Below, in pieces: positions 48,201-60,900 of a DNA stretch of 64,000 nucleotides. Origin of the DNA: Siphonodentalium dalli (taxonomy: Eukaryota; Mollusca; Scaphopoda; Gadilida; Siphonodentaliidae); the NCBI GenBank assembly GCA_032622095.1, contig CP136067.1, forward strand, positions 80,068,705-80,132,704, read 5' to 3'. Made by a program: the position numbers and the translations under genes. The notes below the pieces were generated by a model. That model was given only the letters and a program-made list of their open reading frames with translations. It was not told where the DNA came from and did no database searches. Positions within the stretch are counted from its first letter, which is position 1. Each line of letters starts with the position of its first letter.

Positions 48201-51200
48201 AATCACATTCAAAATATAATACTACTACTGTAATACATGTACTAGGAACCAGTCATTTTTTGGGAGTCGTAGTCTACAAGAAATTAATTATGTGGGTGCT
48301 GCATCACAATGTTGAAATTGAAGATAAATCCAGCATGCAGGAAAACTGTTTTAAGGTGCATATTCAGGTACTGCATCGTAATCCCTATTTTAACAATGAA
48401 AATACAAGAATCCCCTGGCTGAAAGTCCAAAATTAGGATATATAATATACTATATAAATTCTTAACATTCAACCAGTGAATTTGGATATTATCTTTAAGT
48501 GTTGATGGCATACGGTATATATATGTATCTATGATCAATAAAAATAGATAGTTAAATGTACATGTACACATTTGGATAAATAGACTGCGCATGCGCTGGA
48601 AGTTAGGAAGCTTGTTGCATCCAGCTGTTTCGAAGTCTCTCTATAGTATTTTATGAACTTCCGTGATAACAGACTTCCTGGCCGGACTTTCAGGTTCTTT
48701 GAAATTTAGCATTGGCGAGTACCATTGGGAACAATCATTGAAAATCAAATCAAAATCAAAATATCAAAAAGGATCACGGACAATAGTATAACACGTAACC
48801 ATTGATAGTATGATAAAACTTTTCAAATATATGAGGCAATGGCTCCCGAAACGGCAACAGCTTTCATATTTCTCCACAAATTAATAATCGTGCTGACACT
48901 ATTATTAGGCACCTGAGAGTAGGTTTATAAATAACTGAAACTGAAATACTTTTAATGCATCAGAAATACTTTAATAATGAAGTCGTATAAATGATAACTT
49001 TGGAGAATAAAAATGGGCCAATTTTTCCTCCATAAAATTATAAGAAACAGGGTTTTTCCGCCAAGGAAAGCCCTTCAACTGCTCTATATGGATTGCATCT
49101 CCGGCCTTGTTTCAATGAGGAGGGTTAAAATTTTATTGTCCTACTCTGCTCACACCGTGCTCAGATTAGTCACGCATGAATACGCCCAGGTAAATCCCGC
49201 ATTCTTTAATTATTAAGTCAGTTTTTATTCCTCCTCGCTGTCCACAGGACGTGTTTTTCTAAAGGGAGTATTTTTCTGAATTGCGAGTTTATCGACTCAA
49301 TATTTATTGTTGATAACAAACTTGCAATTTATTTGTCGTCCTACCCGCTCGTTAATTAATATTTCTCACATCCGATCGGAAACTGTTTCGTTTCATTGTA
49401 TAAGTAATTTGTTTCCGTGTTTTTGTTTTATCATCGGGATGGCTCTTTCTAAAAAATTAGAAATAAGATGGCCATCTTGACAATGACAAAAGACAGACAT
49501 AGCTTACTTGTGGCGAAACCAAATATTGCATTTTTGTGCTACATATACGGCGTGATGACTAACGACTGAGGACGCTCGTGGTATGGTATGTGAAGTCTCC
49601 AAATTTCGTGCTACACGTGTTCACTTTCAGTCAACTCGCTTCGCTTATTTAATAAGTTCCGTTGCTATGTGAATAAAGTATACTGCCATATCATACATGG
49701 AACTGCTCTTTTAGTTCGCAGAAAGTTGCACAGGACAGCAATGTCTCCTTTGTAATAATTTACATGAATAAATACGAAAGATAGTCCTTGTTATCAGATG
49801 ACATTTGACATTTCTTTTGACTGAGCGATCTGTAACATTGTTTTAAAGATCAATACCTGCGAATCTACGCCCGCCAGTATGTATGAACGTGAGGTCTTGT
49901 CTTAGACACATGGCAAATGTAATAAAACATTACAGCGACTTCAAGGTTTTTAGAAAATTCTGTCTTGTCTATCGTGATTAAATATCTTATAACTCATTGT
50001 ATCATCAGTACAATGGTTACTAACACTCAGTAACAGGGAGCTTATATTCGTTATCACATATATAACCACACTTCCATTGATGTGTTATCTGTTGATATAA
50101 ATATAGTGTTGCATTCTCTACATCCATGTATGTACAGTCTGGGTTACTACGAGTCAGGCGATTGGTTTGGTTGGGGCTCAGGACAACCTTCATCGATGTA
50201 CAAGCCTTGACGACAGCCAATTTTCATTCAACAGTTTTTGTTATCAAATGAATTCTCAATCAAATCATACTTTGTCATTATTTCGGCGAAACTTGGGTAT
50301 ATTTCTTTACACCCACTCTACAATCTTGTTGAATAGGCTTCCCTGATCAAAGACTGCATAGATCTGAATACGTAGTAACCTGACACTCCAGCTACACTTG
50401 GCTCACTTTACTTAAATATACAACGGTGATTCTACCCGTGGTAAGAAATCTGTGGAGCCGTCTTGGATGTACGCCTTGACGTGAGCCCACTGGCCTACTT
50501 GTGGCAAGTAACCATATCCAATGGGAACTTGGTAAAACGGGAAATCTTTGTCTTCAATACAGAGCACCTTGTTCATAAGGGGCATGGTCAGGGTGTTTTA
50601 TTGGCTTGCCAGCATCTCACTGAATTTCAATTAAATCGATGTTTATCCTTATTCTCATCTGCCAGATGATTTACAATTTCCGACGTCCACAGTTTAGCAA
50701 TTAAAATTGTGACTCTTTGTGATGTAACGACTGTGATCAGTGTCACCAATTTGAAACATCTGACCTCTTATCCTCAGACATTCATGTTTTTAGATAAATT
50801 CAAATAATTCGGTCCCATTGAAATATTATGGTTTAAGTGCCTCAATGCCATAGTACCGTAGGACCTAATATGCATCGAAAATGGCGAGCATGCTATGTAT
50901 TGCAAGCCGTAATAGTTCCATACATTGTACATGGCAATAATATGGTATCAGGACCTCCCGACACTATGCCGTCAGAACTGACTATGCTTACATATGGTGA
51001 ACAGTTTTCACCCCAATACTGACATACTTTGCGGTTTTAATCGGTGCATAATAAAGGCCAACAGCGAAATAGAAAGCATATATATTGTCACGTGCTCCAG
51101 AATCACTGCCAATAGTCTTTCCAATAGAGTCCATCACTTGGCTCCTTAACTCCTATTTCCACATATATCGAAACGATAATCTGACAAATAGCTTTTACTC

Positions 51201-51936
51201 ATGTATGAAGCGCAGTTACATGAAACACATTTATATTACGCATGACCACTGCCCATATAATTTCCATAAAAGAGTCCAAACCATGACTCTTTTCCTTCTA
51301 TTGCCACATATCCAAATGATTATCTGGCGAATATCAGAAAGGACTGCATTTGTATTGTCACATGTCTAAAGCGCGATTACATGAACAGCGTTTATATTGC
51401 GCATATCCACTGCCAACATAATTCCAAAGAGGCCAAGACATGGCTCTTCTCCTTCTATTGTCACATATCCAATGATTATCTGGCAAATAGATTCGATACA
51501 AGCATAATGACAATGAAGGCATTTGTATCGTCACGTCCGCTGTCAGTGCACTTTTCTAACGGAAACCGCCTAGTTCTTGCACATGTGCATTCGGAACTCA
51601 TCGTCCTCATAAACGAGAAAAGACAGTATCTTACCTGTAATTCAATTTATAGCAGGTAAGATCACGTGGCCAGGAGAATAGAGTAAGTTTTATATTAACC
51701 TTACTTTCAATTCAATAACTAACAGACTGTATTGTATATTAACCTTGGTTTGTAATAACTAACAGAATGTCTTGTCTTGCAGTCGAACGTGATTCGACTT
51801 TGATGGCCATATACTGTGCGGGTTGCTCAATAACGGGTGTATTACTTGTCATAGTTGGGTGAGGGCATATTAGTCCATGATTACAAAATTTGAACAAACC
51901 GTACCAGTCTTTACCTCGGGCAGGACCAGTTCTGGC

Positions 51937-51985
<49 letters not shown>

Positions 51986-54900
51986 ATTATTGGGCACCTG
52001 GGAGTAGCCTTTGGCGGCTGTTCTGGGTGGGGAAGACTCATCACGTGACGCTATTGCTCATAGCGCACCAGCCAAATGGCCTTCTGACTCTTCCCCATGG
52101 TGCAGTGGCCAACATCTCCACAAGATGGGGTCCAGTCGATCCCCTGGAATCGTACACCTTCGGGTTACCTCCGGGCCTGCTCCTCTGCCGCCATGTGATC
52201 ATAGTGGTATGTCATCGACATTTATTCCAGTTTGGTCAGGACCACCTGCATTTGGGGGATTCCATGGAAGGGGCTTCCTTTGGTCAAGTGGCTCATCAGA
52301 ACTTATCCCTTCTGCCCTTCTGGCCTTGGGGCGCAGCCTATTCTACCTGGGCCATTAATGATGCACCAGAATTTTTGGAGGGGGGTGACCTTGGACAGGA
52401 AATAGCTCCTTAACCCAAATGCAAGAGCATTTGTCTTGCGTCGAACCATTTCAGAGTAGGCCTCTTCCATAGTATGGCATCCCAACTTGATGCAGCCAAT
52501 TCTGTTGCTGGCGTCAATCCTGACATGCTTCTCTGCATCACATGGCGTCGGCAGGTTTGACGATGATGAGCAAGAATCGCGGGTCGACAGTGGGTCCCCA
52601 GGCACACTGTTGGACGAGGATTCTGACATTGCTCTGGTAAGTGATTTTGTAAAAAGGACGAGGACACAGGTTGATATACACTTCTTCCAAAAGCTATATT
52701 GCTTAATTTAATTAAACAATTTGCACAAAAGTACCAGTATTTACCTCAGTCAGGAAAGCTCCAGCACTGTAGCCTTTGAAGGATGTTCTGGATGGGGAAG
52801 ACTTGTTGTCGCGTGCCTCCAAGAGCTGCACCAGCCAACCAGCCTTCTGACTCTTCCCCACGGTGCAGTGGCCCACATCTCCACAAGATGGGGTCCAGTC
52901 GATCCCCTGGAATCGTACACCTTCAGGATACCTCCAGGCCACTCCACCGGTCATTTTGCAACTTTGATCATTCTGCTAAATTTGATCATTTTGAAATGTA
53001 CCAGAAACTTGTCATGTGCGCCATCATAGATCACTGATGCTTATATGCCTGTTCATCAAGTCATCAGTGGTGTTCTCTAATCTCTATATATACTGGTATG
53101 TAATACCTTGGATCATGATGGCGTTCCCTGCTCTATACATTATACGAGGTTGGAGTAGGCATTTGTGGCATGATATAATGATACGTACATCATACATCGC
53201 TATGATATCTGCAGCATATCATTTTTACATCTGGTTTGTGTATCAGGGAGAAAATTACTTTTGAAATTTTGATTAGCAAATAACCTCACATTGACATGAT
53301 TAGATAGCATTTTATAACATCATATATATAAAATTCCTAGCTATTATCCACATTTCAGTAGCATATTGCGATGCGATACCAGTTCATTTGTTCCCTGGTG
53401 TATCATAAGCATCCTGATATCTTATGACATACACAATGGCTACATGTGATGTCAGTTCAAAATGTGAACTGTTGAGAGAATGAAGAAGATGACAAAGAGA
53501 ATAGGATGAAGCGACGGAAGAAGTGAAGGGAAAGAAGTCTCTTCAACAGTTATACTTGCTTGGTTGTCTCGCTAGCATGAATTATATGGCATTACCTGGG
53601 ATGTTTCTTCCAAAAACAAAGGGGGGAGGTCCACGTTTGAGCAATGTCGGAATCTGAATTGTGAGCTCTTTCACGTAACATAATCCAGGGTTTCCGCTAG
53701 GGGGTAGGGGAATGGGGCCGGTAGCCGTCAAGGGGAAAAATCCAGGTAAAAGTGGCCTGTTTTAGCACTGGTTGAACTACTTTCGTTATATCGGCCAATA
53801 GAATTGTGTGAGAGTAGAAATGGCAGATTGTTTTGTTCCATTTCTGCCCAAGTGCCAAGCTATCAAACCTTATACATGTACCTCTAACTTTAAAACTAGT
53901 AAATTTATTAGATATAAATTAATTTACGAAGTACAGAACACCATTAATTTGGATCTCGAGTTAAACGTGCTCGTTAATGTTAAAAGACTCACTGTGGAAG
54001 ACCCAGCAGATATTTTGGATGCATAACGTAATCGGAATATATTTTAGCAGCTGCAGTGTAAATATAGAAGGCTGATTACATATCTGGCCGATGACTATTC
54101 TTTGTGGGCAGTGGTAAGATGCCTTGATGCCCGGTGCGGCTACTCCCACATTTCTCTCTCGCTCTATTACAAAGTGAACAGTATATTTTGCAGTATAAAA
54201 CATGACAGGTATGATTAAAATACTGCTCTTTTGCATAACATAACCGGGTACTAACCGCAACGTAACTAACCAGCATCAAAGGCATAGCTTCTAGTGATGT
54301 CAGTTCCGATCACTTCCTGTTTCAATTTTCTGTATAACAATGCGTTTAGAGTGTGTACACTCACAAGATATAAAATAAATTCACCTTTTAAAATTCCTTA
54401 GTACTATTCCAACAAAATTCAGAAGTTTTAAACATCTTTATACCTTTATAGACATGCAGTATGTCCTGGGGTATGGCATGAGGGGAAAACTTGGCGAGGG
54501 GAATGGGTCATGGGGACCCCCTGCCGGTATAGCGGAAACCCTGCATAATCATATCAGATTCATGACTAAATCACATTTACATGAAATCTGTTTCGGAAGA
54601 GTGCATTCCCATCGAATTTGGATATTAATTAACTTTATTGCTCGTGCCTCCTCCTGGGCTTGCATTCTAATTCATATAGTTCAGTTGAAGGGCTTTCCTT
54701 GGCGGAAAAATATAATTAAAAAAATTATAATTAATTTTTCCTTAATAAGGGAAGCCCGAAACTGAACCATCATGGATCCCTCCCATGATGGTGCCATTCC
54801 CAACCCTGCGGCTCGCAAATCTCATAATTAGGTCGGAAATAAAAACTGACTTGATAATTAAAGAATGCGGGATTTACCTGGGCGTATTCATGCGTGACTA

Positions 54901-57900
54901 ATCTGCATGAGCACTGTGTGAGCGTAGTAGGACAACAATAAAATTTTAACCCTCCTGATTGACACAAGGCCGGAGATGCAATCCATATAGTTCAGTTTCG
55001 GGCTTCCCTTAAGGAAAAATTTATTATAATTTTTAAAATTATATTTCTACTAGTGGTTGGGGAATTGGATCCATATAGCAAACTGAATATAGATCTAGCA
55101 AAAGACCTCTAAATTAAAAAAATAATAATTATTAGCCAATCACTAATGTCGACTTTGATATGTTCCACAATAAATTTATTTTGTTGGATTAAATTGTTGA
55201 TGTGCGAATTTTTTAAGAAAATTATATTTCAGGAAATCAAGAAAAATGGTTTACTATAGTAGCCAGCATTATCTGACATTACAAATAAAATTCTCTTCAT
55301 TACCACCCCTATCTGTTTAACCCTTTCTCAACTAAATACTCATTGATGAGCAGTTCCCTTATGAAATATAATTCAGATAATAAGTTCAACATTAGCCGTT
55401 TGTTGAACATTTTCAGAACACCACCAGTGAATATAAAGCATCCAAGTGACATGACAGTAGGCTGAAAAAACTTTTTTCCAGATCTTTGGTACCCACCACA
55501 CCCTTATTTGAAGGAAAAAATATTTTTTTCCAATTCCATGCGGGGTACCCACCCCCATTTTTACCTCCAAATCTGTAGTCTCACACCATTTAAGCTTGAT
55601 GGTCAGTATTACAGTTACCCTATTTCTGTTTCTGGTTCTTCTAAGTCATTTCAACATTGAGAAGAACCGCATGAAAAAATGAATGAAACAGAAATTTCAG
55701 TCTGAGAACAGATAAGAATCGTATAAATCTGCACCCAGTGTTGTCCAGTTTGTTTTTGTAGACTAATTGATGCATGACAGTATTGACTTGTAAACAAGTT
55801 AGGCCAAAAAATAAAAAGATAGTATGTTTCCGCTAACGATGTGAAAAAATTAGGGTGGGTAGGTAGGGAATTTTTGTTTTTTTTACCTTTTTAAATTTTT
55901 TATCCAGCTGCAGAATGCAGAAATATTGAACTACCTCGACCGAAGTTACATAAAATACCGACTCATGTTGTGGGGAAAGTATCGCTTGAACAACACAGTG
56001 GAAATATACATTAAGATTGAATAAAAGATCAAACTTGGTTTATACTTAATTAATTAAGTGTGTGATTTGTTATGCATTTTCATAATTTTGGCTATATTAC
56101 TTGGTATGAAATTGTTGTCACTAATGTTTTATGAGAATTTTACCCATAATACATAGAGGATATCTACACTTTTTGGTTGGATATGGGAATTATCTCATGA
56201 GTAATGGCAAAAAAATGAATTACCACGAGTGGAAATTATTTTTTTTTTGTCATCACGAATGAGATATTTTACCATGTCCAACCAAAAAAATGTAGATGTT
56301 CTGTTTATTATATGCTCCACTCAGTTGGACCATGACTCAACTCGAAAGAAGAGTAAAGAGATCAAATTTGTATACCCAAGCACAATTAACCATTAATGAG
56401 CTTGTGCATATTAAAATAGTTCCATTTTCAGACAGATTGGTTGAGGGATAAAGGGGTTAACATCACAGTATATTTAAGAAAATAATTTAATTGATCATAT
56501 ATCACAGTTTTTTTCAAACTGAACACTCAGGGACTTTTAGCTTAGTCTTCCATCTAGAAACCTAATCACTTTTAATTTTAGCGCGGATGGATACGAGTGA
56601 GATATCGATATCTCACTAGACGGATAACGGTTTATATCTGATACAAAAATACTACTATTTGATAGCTTAGCATATAATAAATGATAATACCACCATTACA
56701 CCGGTACTTGTATTGTGATGACTACGTCCCATTTTCTGGAGGTAGCCAGTACATGTACATTCAACCTACTAGTAGCATGCCTGGTTTTTGGAAACAGTAC
56801 ATGTAGCTATATAGATACCCCTTCCATATGTGGTGATAACCTCTATATTTATACCTATACACACCCACCATGTCTGTTGATAGTTCCCAACCAAGGCTTA
56901 AAACAGGCCTGATATCCACTCTCAGGAAACTAAAATCGCAAAATCATGCCCATCAATCCATGAATCCACACCTGAACTTTTAACTGTTGAGATCCAGCTG
57001 TCACTTTATGGTCACTTTACACAGGGATATGTTAGAAACCATGTGTTTTGCAACTATAAATGAACATCATTATGTATGTGCATTGGTGGGGGTTTTTTTT
57101 ATTTTTATTTTTCAGCTTTTTCTCAAAATATCAATAAAAAGATTAGGGTTGGCGGTTATTTTTTAGGGTCGGTCGATGTGCTTAAACATAGTATCTTTTT
57201 TCTTTGGCCATATATGAACATTTTATTAAATTTCTACTGATTTTCAGTAATCACCTGAAAACTCTTATCAAAATAATAAAATATCAATTTTGGCAAAACA
57301 TTTATGCTAAATAATACTGGATCCACAAGATCTTACACCATCTCACACCATGGCTTTTAACAGATTTATCAGCATCCATGTGGCTTTGATGTGAAATTTA
57401 ATTTTGTGTCCATAAACAAACAATAAATACAACTAAATAAAACAAACAAAAGTTAACACTGGATGTTGCTTTAAATAGGATTCAATAATTTCTAGCATGA
57501 TGAGATTTCCATGTTTTTGCCTCTAATTATGTCTGTCTGATCAGGTATATAATGAGTAAATATTAATGCTATAAATGAATAGCTTTTTTCATTTTATTTA
57601 CATTAAAGTTTATTCATGTGCTACATAACTGTCCATTTTCATCTGGAACCAGTAGCATTGGTACATGGCAATGTGATCGGATGTAAAAGGCGAATTCCTG
57701 AAAGTTGGTTTGTAATCTGGATTTATGAGAAGCATCATGCCAATATCCACACTAACTACCCCCCCCCCCTCCCCAAAGCACTGCCCTAAGTGTCATACAC
57801 ACCTTAACAATGATGCTGAACACTTTGAGGCAATTATATTGCAGAAATGTTGTAAGAGGAAAAAGTTGCGACCACTCAGGAAAAAAGTGACTTTTTTCTC

Positions 57901-60900
57901 AGTTGAATCACCCACCCACCCCGGCCTACTGTATGGAAAAAAGTGGATGACCCCCCCCCCCCCCCCCCCATTCATCTACTTATATTTCCTGAACATCCCC
58001 CACATGAATAATAGATCATGTATACTTCTATAAATGACTGAGAATTCATTCAGTAAAGGAATGGTTAATTTCAATTGGATAGAGGCATCGTGATAGGATT
58101 ACTGAGTCCAGTGCTGCGCCACACAGGCTATGGTATGACGTGGAAGGAGGGATGCGTTATGACCTGGGGAGGTTTGAGAGGAGCTGTTGGATTAGCCCTC
58201 GCTCTGCTAGTTGCTGAGGAACATTCATTGGATAAAGACAATGTGAGACTGAAAGTGAGTTTTTAAATTCGCAGGTTTCAGGTAATATAATCAAGTGCTC
58301 AATCCCTTTGACAATTTATGCTTTCACTTCCATATAATAATTTTAATAACTGTTGTGTATGTTGCATGGTTTTCTCTGTTAGACAGTCGGCTTAAAATTT
58401 ACTGTCACAAATTTAAACATACCATATTTGAAACAGTAAAACTAGTGGTCTACCACTGAAAACTATGTAGCACAATTTTATTTTATCCCCCGCAAATTAA
58501 AGCCACATGGCGGTTTGTGCTCCAAAATATATACACCCAATAATATTCCCTTTTTAAAAACATTCTGTTATCGAAAGATGTCAATAAATACCTGAACTAA
58601 ATATGTCAATAAATACCTGAACTACCATTCTACGAGCATTATATGTCACAGAAAGATGCATTGAAGTCATAAAAAATACAACTTCGAACAAAATGTACGT
58701 GTCCTGTACAAAAAACAGTGTCAGTTGTATTCATCAGAAAAGGAATGTCCAGAAAAGGTTTATTGTGTTATCATCACATGAAACTATTTACAAACTTCAC
58801 GCCCTGCTTTTTATTAGGTTTAATCAGCAAAATTATACAGTACCATAAATGTTACAGACCGACGACAGCTCAAGATTTTATTCCCATGGCCTACAGTTGC
58901 AATTTGTATGTGACTACTGGTTGAACAAATTTAACCGACACAAGAAACAAAACATGTATTTTCAGCACTATAACAACAAATTTGTTCGTAAATCTTCCAC
59001 ATAGGTATGTTTTGAAATACCTCTTACCACATTATGTATACATAATTTTGGGGTTCTAAGAAGCCATGTCCGTTTAAATGAAGTTTGGCAGGGGATATAT
59101 CAAAATGGTTCTGTCCGTCCGTAACAACTTTGGATCGAGCTCTCAACCTAAAGTCATTATAGGTCAGATTTCAATTATCTTTGACACTTATGAACCGCCA
59201 TGGGGAAGGGAAATCTAAACGGAACTGGTTTTGTCCATACATTTGTTGCAGAGTTATGGCTTTAGTTGAAAAGTCATCTGTGACAAGCCTGATTTTAATG
59301 TGTCTGACATTTGCAGAATGAGGTCCCCAGAGGGTGAATGTAGTGATGCTAAGCCGCACAGTGGGCTAGCATCACCAAATTCACCCTCTGGGGACCTCAT
59401 TCTGCATGGTCTCATCTGCTATGGGAGACAAATACTCAGATTAATGTTCCCAAATGGTGAATATTGTGATGTACACCATTTGGGAACCTTGATTATGCAA
59501 TGTGTCATCTGCCAATTTGGGAAATAGAGAAACTAAACTAATAAATAAAATAGAATCTATGTGAAGAAGTTTCTTTAGAAATTTGATAATTATAATAAAG
59601 AAACTTTTCCAAGAAGATAAGTCCTAAGCAGAATGAGGTCCCCAGTGGGTGAATTTACTGATGCTACCCACTATGCAGGATATCGTCACTAAATTCACCC
59701 TCTTGGGACCTCAGTTTGCAAATGACAGGCACCTTATTATGTGCCAACTTTTGATCTGTCATGTTTGAATGATATTTAGTAGAAGCATGAAGGGAACAAT
59801 ATCCACATGTAAAATGTTTTGTCCATTTATCAGTTATGGCCATTAGACTGTAAATTACATCTATCCCTGTATCTTCAGGACGTCATATTACATAGGATGA
59901 GATTAATCTTTGGTACAGTCATGACAAGGTTTATGCTAGCCGAAAATAAATGAGACCATTTGGCGGGAAACTCCAAACCCGACTAGGTGACCAATGGTGT
60001 GGCCCATCTGGAGACAATTTTGGCTTTTGCGAATGAAAAGTAGCCATTTTTCTTGCACTTGCACCTGGGACAAGAGTCAGGAACTTTGAAGATTTATACT
60101 AAAAACAAATTGAATGTGGATGTGAAATAATACAAGTAATGTACCTAAAAAGAGTGGCAGCCTGGTCATAAATTTACGTCAGAATTCAGGTGACAACCAC
60201 ATGCTTCTTAAATTATCGGGATTAATATGTATTTTTATTATTTATTGAGAGTAAATTATAATTTTTGCTTTGGCAGTTTAGAGGTGCTATGAACAAGTAA
60301 ATATATATTTTCTTACAGATCCTTGTTCATGTTTCCGGCATTGTGTTCTTGACTTTGATTCTCAATGCTACAACAATTCATCCACTGCTGACTCTTCTAG
60401 GTTTGTATTTATTTCCACTTGTAAAGATGGAAATATATTTCATGTATTAATTTTTTGCCGAGTTCTATAACAAAATAACCGATGGTTTGATGAATGACAG
60501 TGGTCATTTGTGTCAGTCCATCCATTTGTCTGTATGTCATGACATGACATAAGCGAGATAACTCCAATAAAATTTACCCTATTTTAATCACGTCTGTATC
60601 GCAATGCACACTGCTCTTCTAGGTCTGCATTCATTCATGAAAATAAATATTATATGTAATTTTATATTATATAAATATGCAGAATAGAACAATAGGGAGG
60701 TTTAGATCGAAAGCTTCTAATTTCAAACCTTTCTTTACTAAATGGATTCTCCCAATCAGTTAAAAAGTGTACATCGGAATGGTCTGTCATTGATTTGGAT
60801 GGATGTTAAGGGGATAAAAGCAGACGACAGATAAATAAAAGTGGTGAAGGAGCCCTATCTATTGAGGGAAATGTTTAGATAATAAGTTCAATGAACGACC

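Larger units (their letters stand above)
46876..58082 (+). other. Exchanger intron 7
   Basis: About 11.2 kb. It contains repeats at 49055-49230 and 54674-55050, unrecognised minus-strand frames (50.0-50.6 kb), a tandem repeat (51.1-51.5 kb), a GC-richer duplicated block (51.9-53.0 kb), a hAT-like MITE (53.7-54.5 kb), a possible TTAA element (55.3-56.5 kb) and C-runs near 57763 and 57951. The stretches 46876-49054 and 56500-58082 hold nothing I can support. Confidence 0.55.

Noticed and set aside
51877-52413. A 178-codon frame with a poly-proline stretch
   Set aside because: The length comes from the C homopolymer, which reads as Pro in all frames. The downstream part is on the opposite strand from the protein-like frame.
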